Positions 16,182-23,657 of a stretch of DNA of 23,657 nt are shown one piece after another. The stretch is from contig SSTA01000106.1 in NCBI GenBank assembly GCA_009469685.1, positions 1 through 23,657 on the forward strand. The letters are read 5' to 3'. Position 1 is the stretch's first letter, and each line of letters opens with the position of its first letter. Under the pieces are notes generated by a model. That model did not search any database and was not told the origin of the DNA. It saw nothing but the letters and a program-made list of their open reading frames with translations. The stretch comes from Azonexaceae bacterium. Its GTDB lineage: Bacteria; Pseudomonadota; Gammaproteobacteria; Burkholderiales; Rhodocyclaceae. The translations under genes were made by a program, and so were the position numbers.

Positions 16182-16667
16182 TCATTTGCCACCCCAGGGT
16201 TGCACGGGTACGGTCGAGATGGCGTTGACCGGTGCGCCCTCGATGATCTTGCGGCTGATGGCCAGATAGACCAGCACGTTGCGCCGGGTATCGTGGAAGC
16301 GCGTAATCTTGGTTTCCTTGAAGAGGATAGAGGTGTCCTCGGAGAATACGACTTCGTCCTTGGGAAGTTTGGCGGGTAGGGTGATCGGCCCGACCTGGCG
16401 GCACGCCAGGGAGAACTGCGAAGGGTCTTCGGCCAGGCCAAAGCTGCCGGCCACTCCACCTGTGCGAGCCTGGCTCACGTGGCAGGTGACGCCGGGAACC
16501 CTGGGGTCGTCGAAGGCGTAGATGCATACGCGGTGGTTGGCGCCGATGAGCTTCCAGGCGGTGGTGACGCAGCCCACTTCCTCGGCGTTGCCTGGAAGGG
16601 CAAGGGCAGTAGCGACCAGGACGGCGGCCCCGCGCAGGGAGGCCGCAGCGGCGAAAGTTGGCTTCAT
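16182..16667 (-). CDS. creA: CreA family exported protein
   Basis: This encodes 161 aa from ATG 16667 with GGAG eight bases upstream. The signal peptide is MKPTFAAAASLRGAAVLVATALALPGNA. The mature part follows the CreA family: EVGCVTTAWKLIGANHRVCIYAFDDPRVPGVTCHVS (about 30-65), GGVAGSFGLAEDPSQFSLACRQVGP, and EDTSILFKETKITRFHDTRRNVLVYLAISRKI with the basic C-terminal strand. Length is close to E. coli CreA (157 aa). CreA is periplasmic and of unknown biochemical role; in E. coli its gene is next to creBCD, but here it is not. The start overlaps the stop of the upstream nuclease gene (ATGA), so it is translationally coupled to an unrelated function. Confidence 0.93.
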   Translation of the reverse strand: MKPTFAAAASLRGAAVLVATALALPGNAEEVGCVTTAWKLIGANHRVCIYAFDDPRVPGVTCHVSQARTGGVAGSFGLAEDPSQFSLACRQVGPITLPAKLPKDEVVFSEDTSILFKETKITRFHDTRRNVLVYLAISRKIIEGAPVNAISTVPVQPWGGK

Positions 16668-18058
16668 GGATTTCTCCGGAAAGGCGCGGGGAGGGGAATC
16701 AGACGCCCTGCATGCTTGGCGAGAATGCGGTAGATGTCCCGGTCGAAGGCCGGACGGGGGTCGTTCAGGAGTTCGTGGACCTCGCTGTCGTCCGCGGCGC
16801 TGCCCAGGTGCCGCCAACCATCGACGATGTGGGCGGTGTCGCCCTCCGGGAGCATTGCGGGGCCGGAAAAAGGCCAGGATACGAGCTTGAGTCCCGCCAG
16901 GGCGCTGACCAGGCGCAGGGTGTGGCGGGAAAGCGGCTCCTTGCCGACGCAGGCGCCCTTGCAGCGGCGCAATTGATGGGCGAAGCAGGGTTTGCCCGGA
17001 TCGGCGGCCTCCAGACCCAGGAGCTTCAGGCAGAGCTCGTGGGAGTCGGCCACGGCGCGCAGGACGTCCTGGGCCTCGCGGGGATGCTTGAAGAGCCCGT
17101 AGCAAGCGCCCGGTACGGAAAAATCGAGGACGTCGGCTGCGAGCAGTCGGGGACGCAGCCAGCCCTCGCCTTCGTCCACCAGCGTCCACGAGCATACCTC
17201 TTCGTTCTTGCGCAACTGGCGGTTGTGCGTAGGGCGCAAGGTCTTGACCAGGGCGGCTTCCTTGAGCAGCGCGCCGATCTCACCGGCGGTCTCGAACACT
17301 TCGATGCGCTTCACCTGACGGGCGAGGGCCATCTCCCGGGACGATCTCAGGTCGGCGGCGAAATGGGAGAGCACCCGCCGCCGCAGGTTCTTGGCCTTGC
17401 CGACGTAGAGGGGAAGCGCGTTCTCGCCGTAGAAGAGATAGACCCCCGGAGTGTCGGGCAGATCGTCGACCATCTCCGGGTCGAGACCCGCTGGCAGGCT
17501 GGGGCGGGAATCGAGCTTCTTGACTGCGGCGGCGACCACCTCCGGCCCCGGGGCGGCCTGGATGCGCTGCCAGAACTGATGGATCAGGCGTGCGTCGGCC
17601 AATGCCCGGTGGCGGCCGTCGGCCACCAGGCCGTGGCGTTCGGCGAGACTGTCCAGGTTGTGGCGGTGATACTCGGGAAACAGGGTGCGGGAGAGCTTGA
17701 CCGTGCACAGTACCGGTGCCCGGAAGGCAATGCCCAGGCGCTTGAACTCGCTCTTGAGGAAGCTGTAGTCGAAGCGGGCGGTATGGGCGACGAAAAGGCG
17801 GCCTGCCAGTCTTCGCAGCACCTCCGCGGCCACGGCGGCGAAGGGGGGCGCATCGGCCACCAGGGCGTCGGAGATTCCGGTGAGCTGCTGGATGAAGGGC
17901 GGGATGCGCGTGCCGGGGTTGACCAGCTGTTGCCATTCCTCGACGCGGCCGTCGGCATCCACGGCGACGATGCCGATCTCCGTGATGCGATCGGCGGTGG
18001 CCGTGGCGCCGGTGGTTTCCAGATCCACGAAGGCGAGGGGAGTCGCCGCAACGCTCAT
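16664..18058 (-). CDS. DEDDh 3'-5' exonuclease fused to a UvrC-like GIY-YIG endonuclease
   Basis: The 464-aa product combines two nucleases. Residues 8-165 are an epsilon/DnaQ-like exonuclease with all DEDDh residues visible: Asp12 and Glu14 (FVDLETTG), Asp97 (HTARFDYSF), and His150 and Asp155 (HRALADARL). Residues 200-285 are a GIY-YIG domain of UvrC/Cho type: PGVYLFY, YVGKAKNLRRRVLSHF (Arg227 likely catalytic), and IGALLKEAALVKTLRPTHNR with the metal-binding Glu. The rest (about 286-464) has a Cys-containing CFAHQLRRCKGAC segment. Cho acts as a backup to UvrC in nucleotide excision repair, so this fusion may incise and then resect (inference). ATG 18058 is preferred; GTG 18064 adds two residues, and neither has a good SD. 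It starts 33 bp after the rho stop. Confidence 0.9.
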   Translation of the reverse strand: MSVAATPLAFVDLETTGATATADRITEIGIVAVDADGRVEEWQQLVNPGTRIPPFIQQLTGISDALVADAPPFAAVAAEVLRRLAGRLFVAHTARFDYSFLKSEFKRLGIAFRAPVLCTVKLSRTLFPEYHRHNLDSLAERHGLVADGRHRALADARLIHQFWQRIQAAPGPEVVAAAVKKLDSRPSLPAGLDPEMVDDLPDTPGVYLFYGENALPLYVGKAKNLRRRVLSHFAADLRSSREMALARQVKRIEVFETAGEIGALLKEAALVKTLRPTHNRQLRKNEEVCSWTLVDEGEGWLRPRLLAADVLDFSVPGACYGLFKHPREAQDVLRAVADSHELCLKLLGLEAADPGKPCFAHQLRRCKGACVGKEPLSRHTLRLVSALAGLKLVSWPFSGPAMLPEGDTAHIVDGWRHLGSAADDSEVHELLNDPRPAFDRDIYRILAKHAGRLIPLPAPFRRNP

Positions 18059-18091
18059 CGCCACACCGGTCGCCGAGGCCGGAAAGCCGGC

Positions 18092-19351
18092 TTACCCCCG
18101 CCGCATGGCGTCGAAGAATTCGTTGTTGCCCTTGGTCGCCTTGACCTTGTCGAGGAGGAATTCCATCGCCTCGAGGTCGTCCATCGGGTAGAGGAGTTTG
18201 CGCAGAACCCACATTTTCTGCAGGACGTCGGGCTTGAGGAGCAATTCCTCGCGCCGGGTGCCCGAGCGATTGACGTTGATCGCCGGGTAGATCCGCTTCT
18301 CGGCCATCTTGCGGTCGAGGTGGATTTCCATGTTGCCGGTGCCCTTGAATTCCTCGTAGATCACGTCGTCCATACGGGAACCGGTCTCGACGAGGGCGGT
18401 GGCGATGATGGTCAGCGAGCCGCCTTCCTCGATATTGCGTGCGGCACCGAAGAAGCGCTTCGGTTTTTGCAGGGCATTGGCGTCGACGCCGCCGGTCAGC
18501 ACCTTGCCGGAAGCGGGCTGGACGGTGTTGTAGGCGCGGGCAAGGCGCGTGATCGAGTCGAGCAGGATGACCACGTCCTTCTTGTGCTCGACCAGTCGCT
18601 TGGCTTTTTCGATGACCATCTCGGCAACCGCCACGTGCCGGGTGGCCGGCTCGTCGAAAGTCGAGGCGACGACTTCACCCTTGACCGTGCGGGTCATTTC
18701 GGTGACTTCTTCCGGACGCTCGTCGATGAGCAGCACGATGAGGATGACTTCGGGGTGATTGGCGGTGATCGCATGGGCGATATGCTGGAGCATCACCGTC
18801 TTGCCCGATTTGGGCGGTGCGACCAGGAGACCCCGCTGACCGGCACCGATGGGCGCGATCATGTCGATGACCCGGCTGGTGATGTTTTCCTCGGCCTTGA
18901 TCTCCCGCTCAAGACGCAGCATGCGCGTCGGGTGCAAGGGGGTGAGGTTCTCGAACATGATCTTGTTCTTGGTCGCCTCGGGGGGCTGGCCATTGATCCG
19001 GTCGAGCTTGGTCAGGGCGATGTAGCGCTCGCCATCCTTGGGAGTGCGAATCTCGCCCTCGATGGAATCGCCGGTGCGCAGGTTGAATCGGCGCACCTGG
19101 GAAGGCGAGACGTAGATGTCGTCGGTGTTGGCGAGGTAGGAGGTTTCCGGCGAACGCAGGAAACCGTAGCCGTCGGGTAGCACTTCCAGAGTGCCATCGC
19201 CGTAGATCGTCTCGCCATTTTTCGCCTTGGCCTTGAGGAGCGCGAAAATCAGCTCCTGCTTGCGCATCCGGTTGGCATTCTCGATGCAGGCCTCGGCGGC
19301 CATTTCGAGCAATTGGCTGACGTGAAACGTCTTGAGTTCGGAAAGTTGCAT
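18092..19351 (-). CDS. rho: Transcription termination factor Rho
   Basis: The 419-aa protein has exactly the E. coli Rho length when started at ATG 19351 ([18 protein letters not shown]); the open frame upstream is Pro-rich leader sequence. The N-terminal helical and cold-shock-like RNA-binding domain has [20 protein letters not shown] (RNP1 and primary site). The RecA-like ATPase has Walker [11 protein letters not shown] (about 177-186), Walker [17 protein letters not shown], and the Q-loop/R-loop region [20 protein letters not shown]. The hexameric helicase ends transcription at C-rich rut RNA. No strong SD is visible. It follows trxA by 129 bp on the same strand, an order common in proteobacteria, and the leader between them is C-rich. 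Confidence 0.98.
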   Translation of the reverse strand: MQLSELKTFHVSQLLEMAAEACIENANRMRKQELIFALLKAKAKNGETIYGDGTLEVLPDGYGFLRSPETSYLANTDDIYVSPSQVRRFNLRTGDSIEGEIRTPKDGERYIALTKLDRINGQPPEATKNKIMFENLTPLHPTRMLRLEREIKAEENITSRVIDMIAPIGAGQRGLLVAPPKSGKTVMLQHIAHAITANHPEVILIVLLIDERPEEVTEMTRTVKGEVVASTFDEPATRHVAVAEMVIEKAKRLVEHKKDVVILLDSITRLARAYNTVQPASGKVLTGGVDANALQKPKRFFGAARNIEEGGSLTIIATALVETGSRMDDVIYEEFKGTGNMEIHLDRKMAEKRIYPAINVNRSGTRREELLLKPDVLQKMWVLRKLLYPMDDLEAMEFLLDKVKATKGNNEFFDAMRRG

Positions 19352-19400
19352 GGATTTCGTGCGTGGCGCCCGGATGCGGGGGGGCCCGGAATGGGCCGAG

Positions 19401-19432
19401 GGCGCGTCTTGTTGTGGGGGAGAGGGGGGCGG
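19401..19432 (-). promoter_or_regulatory. C-rich, G-poor tract in the rho leader, candidate rut site
   Basis: Read on the transcript (minus) strand this 32-base stretch is about two-thirds C with only a few G, and includes CCCCCCTCTCCCCCACAAC. It lies 50-81 bases before the rho ATG. rho is autoregulated by Rho-dependent termination in its leader in E. coli, so a rut-like tract here fits. Not testable from sequence alone. Confidence 0.45.
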
Positions 19433-19480
19433 TTCGCCCGAGGGCGCCAAAGCGCTCCTCAGGCCCGCAGAGTAAGGGGA

Positions 19481-19807
19481 TTACAGATTGCTGTCAATGA
19501 AGGCCGTGAGCTGCGACTTGGAGAGCGCGCCCACCTTGGTGGCCTCGACGTTGCCGTTCTTGAAGAGCATCAGGGTCGGAATCCCACGGATGCCGAATTT
19601 GGCCGGCGTCGCCTGGTTGTCGTCGATGTTGAGTTTGGCGACCTTGAGCTTGCCCGTGTATTCCGCGGCGACCTCATCGAGGATGGGCGCGATCATCTTG
19701 CAGGGGCCGCACCACTCGGCCCAGTAGTCCACCAGTACTGGCTGGGGGGACTGAAGCACCTCGGACTCGAAAGTGTCGTCGGTGACGTAGTGGATGTGCT
19801 CGCTCAT
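19481..19807 (-). CDS. trxA: Thioredoxin 1
   Basis: The 108-aa protein starts at ATG 19807 ([18 protein letters not shown]); an upstream frame extends without family similarity. The active site WCGPC (Cys33, Cys36) lies in [18 protein letters not shown], and the cis-Pro loop is [14 protein letters not shown]. The buried Asp is in PVLVDYWA. It is a cytoplasmic dithiol reductant for ribonucleotide reductase, methionine sulfoxide reductase and other targets. GAGG lies six bases upstream. It is followed by rho, and no terminator is seen between them. Confidence 0.97.
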   Translation of the reverse strand: MSEHIHYVTDDTFESEVLQSPQPVLVDYWAEWCGPCKMIAPILDEVAAEYTGKLKVAKLNIDDNQATPAKFGIRGIPTLMLFKNGNVEATKVGALSKSQLTAFIDSNL

Positions 19808-19814
19808 GAAGGCC

Positions 19815-19868
19815 TCGTGAAATCTGGAAAGGAGGGGAAGGGGAGGGGTCTTGGGCGGAAGGGGCCGC
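19815..19868 (-). promoter_or_regulatory. Pyrimidine-rich trxA leader
   Basis: The transcript-strand leader of trxA is dominated by C/T runs such as CCCCTCCCCTTCCCCTCC with few G. It resembles the tract in the rho leader and could also be a Rho loading site. Confidence 0.35.
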
Positions 19869-19941
19869 CAGCCGGAGACGATCCGGAAAGTGGGCAAATG
19901 CTAGCGAAAATTTCTTCCGATGGGAAGGGAGCCGCCTTAGA

Positions 19942-20538
19942 TCAGGCTTTCAGCAGGTTGGCCAATTCGACAGCAGTCTTGACTCCCATCTTGTCGAAGA
20001 GGTTGGCCCGATGGACTTCCACGGTGCGCATGCTGATACCCAGCTCATCGGCGATCACCTTGTTGAATTTCCCGGCGAGGACCAGATCCATGACCTGTCG
20101 TTCGCGGGTCGTCAGGGTCCCCAGCCGGGCGTTCACCGAATCGGCACTGGCGCTTGCGGCCCGGCTCCGGGCGTGATGCTCCATGGCTTCGCCGATGCGG
20201 TTGGCGAGTTCGTTGTCGTTGAAGGGCTTCTCGAAGAAATCGAAGGCTCCCCGCTTGAGCGCATTCACCGCCAGGGGGACGTCGCCATGACCGGTGAGAA
20301 AGATGACCGGCAGGTCTGAGCTGCGGGCGATCAGGGCGTCGAATACGTCGAGGCCGCTCATGCCGGGCATGCGCATGTCGAGGACCACGCAGCCTGCCGT
20401 TTCGCCGGTATAAGCCGCAAGGAAATCCGCGCCGTCGGAATAGGCGACGGCGGCTATGTTTCGCGATCTGAGCAGCCAGGCCAGGGCATCGCGGATCGCC
20501 TCATCGTCGTCGACCAGATGGGCTTTGAACTCGCTCAC
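19942..20538 (-). CDS. dctR: DctR-like response regulator (FixJ/NarL type)
   Basis: The 198-aa regulator starts at GTG 20538, which overlaps the sensor stop (GTGA) and has GGAG five bases upstream. The receiver domain (1-120) shows acidic pocket Asp10-Asp12 (HLVDDDEAI), phosphorylation site Asp54 (VVLDMRMPGMSG), Thr82 (LTGHGD) and Lys104 (FFEKPF). The C-terminal LuxR-type helix-turn-helix (about 140-198) reads LTTRERQVMDLVLAGKFNK ... ISMRTVEVHRANLFDKMGVK, the FixJ/TtrR pattern. Pairing with a two-TM PAS kinase next to a divergent TRAP dctP matches the DctS/DctR system of Rhodobacter capsulatus, hence the symbol. It likely activates dctPQM. Confidence 0.88.
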   Translation of the reverse strand: MSEFKAHLVDDDEAIRDALAWLLRSRNIAAVAYSDGADFLAAYTGETAGCVVLDMRMPGMSGLDVFDALIARSSDLPVIFLTGHGDVPLAVNALKRGAFDFFEKPFNDNELANRIGEAMEHHARSRAASASADSVNARLGTLTTRERQVMDLVLAGKFNKVIADELGISMRTVEVHRANLFDKMGVKTAVELANLLKA

Positions 20539-22520
20539 GACGTCTCCAGGGGAAGGGTGAAAGCGAATATGGTACCGCTCCCCGTGGGTGAATCGAGGTT
20601 GGGGTCGGCCCACAAGCGGCCGCGGTGGAATTCGACGATGGAACGGCAGATCGAGAGGCCTACACCCATGCCGTCTTGCTTGGTGGTGAAGAATGCGGTG
20701 TACAGCTTTTCGCGAACGGAATCGGTGAGGCCGCAGCCCTGATCGGCCACCCGGACCACCGCTTCCGTCCCTTCCAGGCTGGCGGAGACGCTCAGCCGCC
20801 TGAGATCCTGGGGGGTCTCGGCCATGGCATCCATGCCGTTGCGCATCAAATTCAGCAGGACCTGCTCGAGCATCAAGCGGTCGGCCATGACGGGCGGTAG
20901 GTCATCGATCTGGCACTCCACGGACACTTCCCTTTTGCGGGCGTCGGATTCGATAAAGCCCAGGCATTCCGTGATGATCTCGGGCAGATTGCACAAGGCC
21001 CTGCGCGGCTCGCTCTTGCGCACGAAATCGTGAACCCGGCGCACGATGCGGCCGGCCCGCTGGGCCTGGACGCCGACCTTTTCCAGGGCATAGCGGAATT
21101 CGTCGGGATCGAACTTCCCGTCAGCCAGCAGATTGAGGCAACCCGTGTTGTAGCTGGCAATGGCCGCCAGGGGCTGGTTGAGCTCGTGGGCCAGGGTCGA
21201 CGCCATTTCGCCCATGGTCACCAGGCGTGCGGTGAACTGCAGCGCTTCCTGCTGCTGCCGCGCCAGTTCCTCGGCTTTCTTGCGTTCGGTGATGTCGAGA
21301 ACCGATCCCATCCAGCCGGTGTGGCGGCCATGGGCATCGATCAACGGCGCCTCGTATACGAGGGCATGAAAGCGCGTGCCGTCCTTACGCTGGAAGGTGA
21401 GTTCGAAGCCGTCGGCCGGTGCTTCACCCGCGAGCACCGCATTGTGCAGCGCCAGGGTCTCGTCGATCATTTCCGGCAGCCAATAGGGCATGGGCGGTTT
21501 GCGGCCGACCAGCTCATCGCTGGAGAATCCGGTCATGCGGCAGAAGGCGGAATTGACGTAAATGACCAGGCCTTCGAGATCGCGGGCCCGCATGCCGACC
21601 GTGAGGGAGTCCTCCATCGCTTTGCGAAAGGCGTGTTCCGCTCCGAGCGCTTCCTCGGCCTGAAAACGCTTCTGCATCAAGTCGCGTACGGCCCAGAGGC
21701 TCCAGAAGACGCCGGCCGCAAGCAGGACGATCGCTCCTGCCAGCAAGCGCGGCAAGGCCGCGCCGCCGCTCTGGTAAGCCACCACGCGGAGCCGGAGTCC
21801 GAGACCCGGCGGGTCGAAAGGAATTTCGTAGCTTGCCCCCGGATTGCCCTGAACGTTCGATTTGGCGCCATAGAGGACGTCGTTCTGATCGACGACCTGG
21901 ACCAGATACTTCTCGGCGAACCACCAGGGAACGAATTCCTTGAGCAGGGAATCGACGGGATAGACGCCGACCAGGACGCCGGAGGGGCGGCCATCGACAT
22001 GGATCGGCATGGCGATCTCGAAGTAACCCCGCTTATCCGGGCCGATGTACGCAGGGCTGTAGGAGCGCTTGCCCAGCCGCAGCGCAATGTCATAGGTATT
22101 GCGGGCGGCCGAGGTCGTGCCGGTTTCGTGGTCGCCTGCCTGGGGCTGTGCCGAGGGCAGGGCGTCGATCGGGCGCCAGTCCGTGGCGAGCCACAGGATC
22201 TGCCTGAGGTCGGGGTTGTTGCGCAGCAGGCTGCCCGCCCGCAAGCGAAACAGGTTGCGATCTTCCGGATGGTCGGAGAGATCGAGGGCCAGCTGCTGCA
22301 GGAGCTCCTCATTGCCGGTGAGGTGGAAGCGCAGGTTCTGTTCCAGCCAGAGCACGTCCTTGATCAAGGCATTGCGTTCCTCTTCGACCTCGTTCCGGTG
22401 CAGCAACCAGAGCAGGGAGAGCACGGCGACCAGCAGCAGCACGATGCCCAGCTTGGGCAGGGTGAGCAGCCAGCGTACGCGGCGGGCGTACTGGGCAGGA
22501 ACGGTGGGCTTGGGAAGCAT
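20535..22520 (-). CDS. dctS: DctS-like C4-dicarboxylate sensor histidine kinase
   Basis: The 661-aa kinase has TM1 at about 22-40, a large periplasmic sensing domain (about 41-256) of the double-PDC/Cache type, TM2 at about 257-277, and a cytoplasmic PAS domain (about 295-412: VIYVNSAFCRMTGFSSDEL ... GWMGSVLDITERKKAEE). The kinase core has His445 in STLAHELNQPLAAI, N-box LNLMRNGMDAMAE (about 555-568), G1 DQGCGL and G2 GMGVGLSI. This order (PDC-PAS-HK) fits DctS/DctB/FixL relatives. It overlaps dctR by GTGA and is divergent from dctP, supporting dicarboxylate sensing. The start ATG 22520 has no strong SD. Specific substrate (succinate, malate or fumarate) is inference. Confidence 0.88.
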   Translation of the reverse strand: MLPKPTVPAQYARRVRWLLTLPKLGIVLLLVAVLSLLWLLHRNEVEEERNALIKDVLWLEQNLRFHLTGNEELLQQLALDLSDHPEDRNLFRLRAGSLLRNNPDLRQILWLATDWRPIDALPSAQPQAGDHETGTTSAARNTYDIALRLGKRSYSPAYIGPDKRGYFEIAMPIHVDGRPSGVLVGVYPVDSLLKEFVPWWFAEKYLVQVVDQNDVLYGAKSNVQGNPGASYEIPFDPPGLGLRLRVVAYQSGGAALPRLLAGAIVLLAAGVFWSLWAVRDLMQKRFQAEEALGAEHAFRKAMEDSLTVGMRARDLEGLVIYVNSAFCRMTGFSSDELVGRKPPMPYWLPEMIDETLALHNAVLAGEAPADGFELTFQRKDGTRFHALVYEAPLIDAHGRHTGWMGSVLDITERKKAEELARQQQEALQFTARLVTMGEMASTLAHELNQPLAAIASYNTGCLNLLADGKFDPDEFRYALEKVGVQAQRAGRIVRRVHDFVRKSEPRRALCNLPEIITECLGFIESDARKREVSVECQIDDLPPVMADRLMLEQVLLNLMRNGMDAMAETPQDLRRLSVSASLEGTEAVVRVADQGCGLTDSVREKLYTAFFTTKQDGMGVGLSICRSIVEFHRGRLWADPNLDSPTGSGTIFAFTLPLETS

Positions 22521-22663
22521 GGCTGCATGTTACACAAGTCCCGTTCCAGGAATCCGCACCGGGCGACTGTGGATATCCACAATTTGCGGCCAGGGTGCGC
22601 CCGACCATACTGCCTCCCATGCGCCACCAATCCGGGGGCGGTTTTCAATAATCGGAGGAGTCC
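22521..22663. promoter_or_regulatory. Divergent dctS/dctP control region
   Basis: This 143-bp region separates dctS (minus) from dctP (plus). It contains the perfect palindrome TGTGGATATCCACA (22568-22581), flanked by CGGGCG (22560-22565) and CGCCCG (22598-22603). Downstream of the palindrome a weak sigma-70-like pair, TTGCGG (22584-22589) and CATACT (22606-22611) at 16-bp spacing, could drive dctP. Confidence 0.6.
22568..22581. promoter_or_regulatory. 14-bp perfect palindrome, candidate DctR operator
   Basis: TGTGGATATCCACA is fully self-complementary and sits immediately upstream of the likely dctP -35, a position suited to an activator. Assignment to DctR rests on gene context only. Confidence 0.45.
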
Positions 22664-23657
22664 ATGAAATTCTCTAAGCTTCTGGCTGGCCTTGTGTTCG
22701 CCGCCTTTTCCGCCACCGTCCTGGCGGATTCTCCCATCGTCATCAAGTTCAGCCACGTGGTGGCCCAGGATACTCCCAAGGGTCTGGCGGCCAACTTCTT
22801 CGCCAAGAAGGCCGATGAACTGACCAAGGGCAAGGTCAAGGTCGAGGTCTATGCCAATTCGACCCTGTACAAGGACAAGGAAGAACTCGAAGCCCTGCAA
22901 CTCGGCGCCGTCCAGATGCTGGCGCCGTCGCTGGCCAAGTTCGGCCCGCTGGGGGTGAAGGAATTCGAGGTCTTCGATCTGCCTTACATCTTCGACGACT
23001 ACAGCGAGCTGCACAAAGTCACCCAGGGCGCCGTCGGCCAGCATCTGCTCGCCAAGCTGGAACCCAAGGGGATCAAGGGTTTGGCTTACTGGGACAACGG
23101 TTTCAAGTCCTTTTCCGCCAACACGCCGATCAAGACCCCTGCCGACCTGAAGGGCAAGAAGATGCGCATCCAGTCTTCCAAGGTCCTCGAGGAGGAAATG
23201 CGGTCCCTTGGCGCGCTGCCCCAGGTGATGGCCTTCTCCGAGGTCTATCAGGCCCTCCAGACGGGTGTCGTCGACGGTACCGAAAACCCGATTTCCAATC
23301 TCTACACCCAGAAGATGCACGAAGTGCAGAAATTCCTGACCCTGACCGATCATGGCTATCTCGGCTATGCGGTCATCGTCAATAAGAAATTCTGGGACGG
23401 CCTTCCCGCCGACGTGCGCGGCCAGTTGGAAATGGCCATGAAGGAAGCCACTGTCTACGCCAACAAGATCGCCAAGGAGCAGAACGATCATGACCTAGAA
23501 GCGGTGAAGAAGAGCGGCAAGACCACTGTCTCGGTACCGACCAAGGAAGAGCGCATGGCCTTCAAGAAGGCCCTGGTGCCCGTGCATCAGAAGATGGAAT
23601 CCCGCATCGGTAAGGAAGTCATCCAGTCGGTCTATAAGGAAACCGGCTTCGATCCCA
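22664..23657 (+). CDS. dctP: TRAP transporter C4-dicarboxylate-binding protein DctP (3' end outside the window)
   Basis: The gene starts at ATG 22664 behind a strong SD (GGAGGAG) and runs off the window end with 331 complete codons; the family is usually about 330-340 aa, so little is missing. The signal peptide is MKFSKLLAGLVFAAFSATVLA. The mature protein has the DctP features: IKFSHVVAQDTPKG (strand 1), YANSTLYKDKEELEAL, the ligand-carboxylate Arg in GKKMRIQSSKV, and FSEVYQALQTGVVDGTENP, whose Asn/Gln contact the ligand and whose ENP loop is typical. It is a periplasmic binding protein delivering C4-dicarboxylates to the DctQM permease, which should be encoded next. Divergent dctSR probably regulate it. 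Confidence 0.95.
   Translation, partial: MKFSKLLAGLVFAAFSATVLADSPIVIKFSHVVAQDTPKGLAANFFAKKADELTKGKVKVEVYANSTLYKDKEELEALQLGAVQMLAPSLAKFGPLGVKEFEVFDLPYIFDDYSELHKVTQGAVGQHLLAKLEPKGIKGLAYWDNGFKSFSANTPIKTPADLKGKKMRIQSSKVLEEEMRSLGALPQVMAFSEVYQALQTGVVDGTENPISNLYTQKMHEVQKFLTLTDHGYLGYAVIVNKKFWDGLPADVRGQLEMAMKEATVYANKIAKEQNDHDLEAVKKSGKTTVSVPTKEERMAFKKALVPVHQKMESRIGKEVIQSVYKETGFDP

Noticed and set aside
16658..19180. Very long plus-strand open frame (840 codons) opposite rho and the nuclease gene
   Set aside because: It lies antisense to two genes with clear catalytic motifs. Its product is Gly/His/Asp/Val-rich with no domain, which is typical of the complement of GC-rich coding DNA.
21030..22667. Plus-strand 545-codon open frame opposite dctS
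   Set aside because: Antisense to the dctS coding region, which carries PAS, HisKA and ATPase motifs; the frame shows no family pattern.

Overview
The window looks like ordinary chromosome from a GC-rich betaproteobacterium, most likely of the Rhodocyclales/Azospira–Dechloromonas type. This is inferred from the gene set: a PHA-granule phasin, a trxA–rho pair, CreA, a UPF0149/SEC-C protein, a dctS–dctR pair divergent from a TRAP dctP, and a c-type-heme DUF3365 histidine kinase. I see no insertion sequence, prophage, tRNA, rRNA or CRISPR array. About 25 protein genes can be supported, and most start choices are backed by a visible Shine-Dalgarno (SD) sequence.

Layout. Positions 1-2500 hold a secreted phytochelatin-synthase-like protease (+), a 530-bp stretch with what may be a broken gene, and two exported proteins on the minus strand (a VCBS/FG-GAP-like protein and a His-rich protein with a C-terminal Cys/aromatic motif). 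Positions 2500-4860 hold an inverted-repeat cluster, two overlapping tiny ORFs, and a membrane histidine kinase with a periplasmic CxxCH heme sensor. Positions 4950-7600 hold an unrecognised 173-aa protein (-), then the phosphate pair DUF47 regulator + Pit transporter followed by a 46-codon membrane mini-ORF, and a YdcH-like DUF465 protein (-). Positions 7680-10740 hold an unknown 106-aa protein, greB, and htpG, which sits behind a near-consensus sigma-32 promoter and is closed by a clear terminator. Positions 10750-15170 hold a secreted protein made of two Cys-rich repeats (-), a CptA/EptA-like phosphoethanolamine transferase, and a sorbosone-dehydrogenase-like beta-propeller coupled by an ATGA overlap to a UPF0149/SEC-C protein. 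They end at a strong bidirectional terminator shared with the phasin gene (-). Positions 16180-19810 form a minus-strand block, trxA–rho–exonuclease/GIY-YIG fusion–creA, with tight junctions. Positions 19940-23657 hold dctR and dctS (-) and the divergent dctP (+), which runs off the end of the window.

How they work together. DctS/DctR probably control the divergent TRAP C4-dicarboxylate transporter through the shared intergenic region, which contains a perfect 14-bp palindrome. The phasin promoter is bracketed by two near-identical 13-mers, a classic repressor layout that would fit the PHA-sensing repressor PhaR. Both the rho and trxA leaders carry C-rich, G-poor tracts on the transcript strand, consistent with Rho autoregulation. 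The most unusual items are the heme-c histidine kinase, which has a tail usually seen after receiver domains but no receiver, the tiny ORFs upstream of it, the two-repeat Cys-rich exported protein, and the Pit-coupled mini membrane protein. I do not see a large, clearly new multi-gene system.
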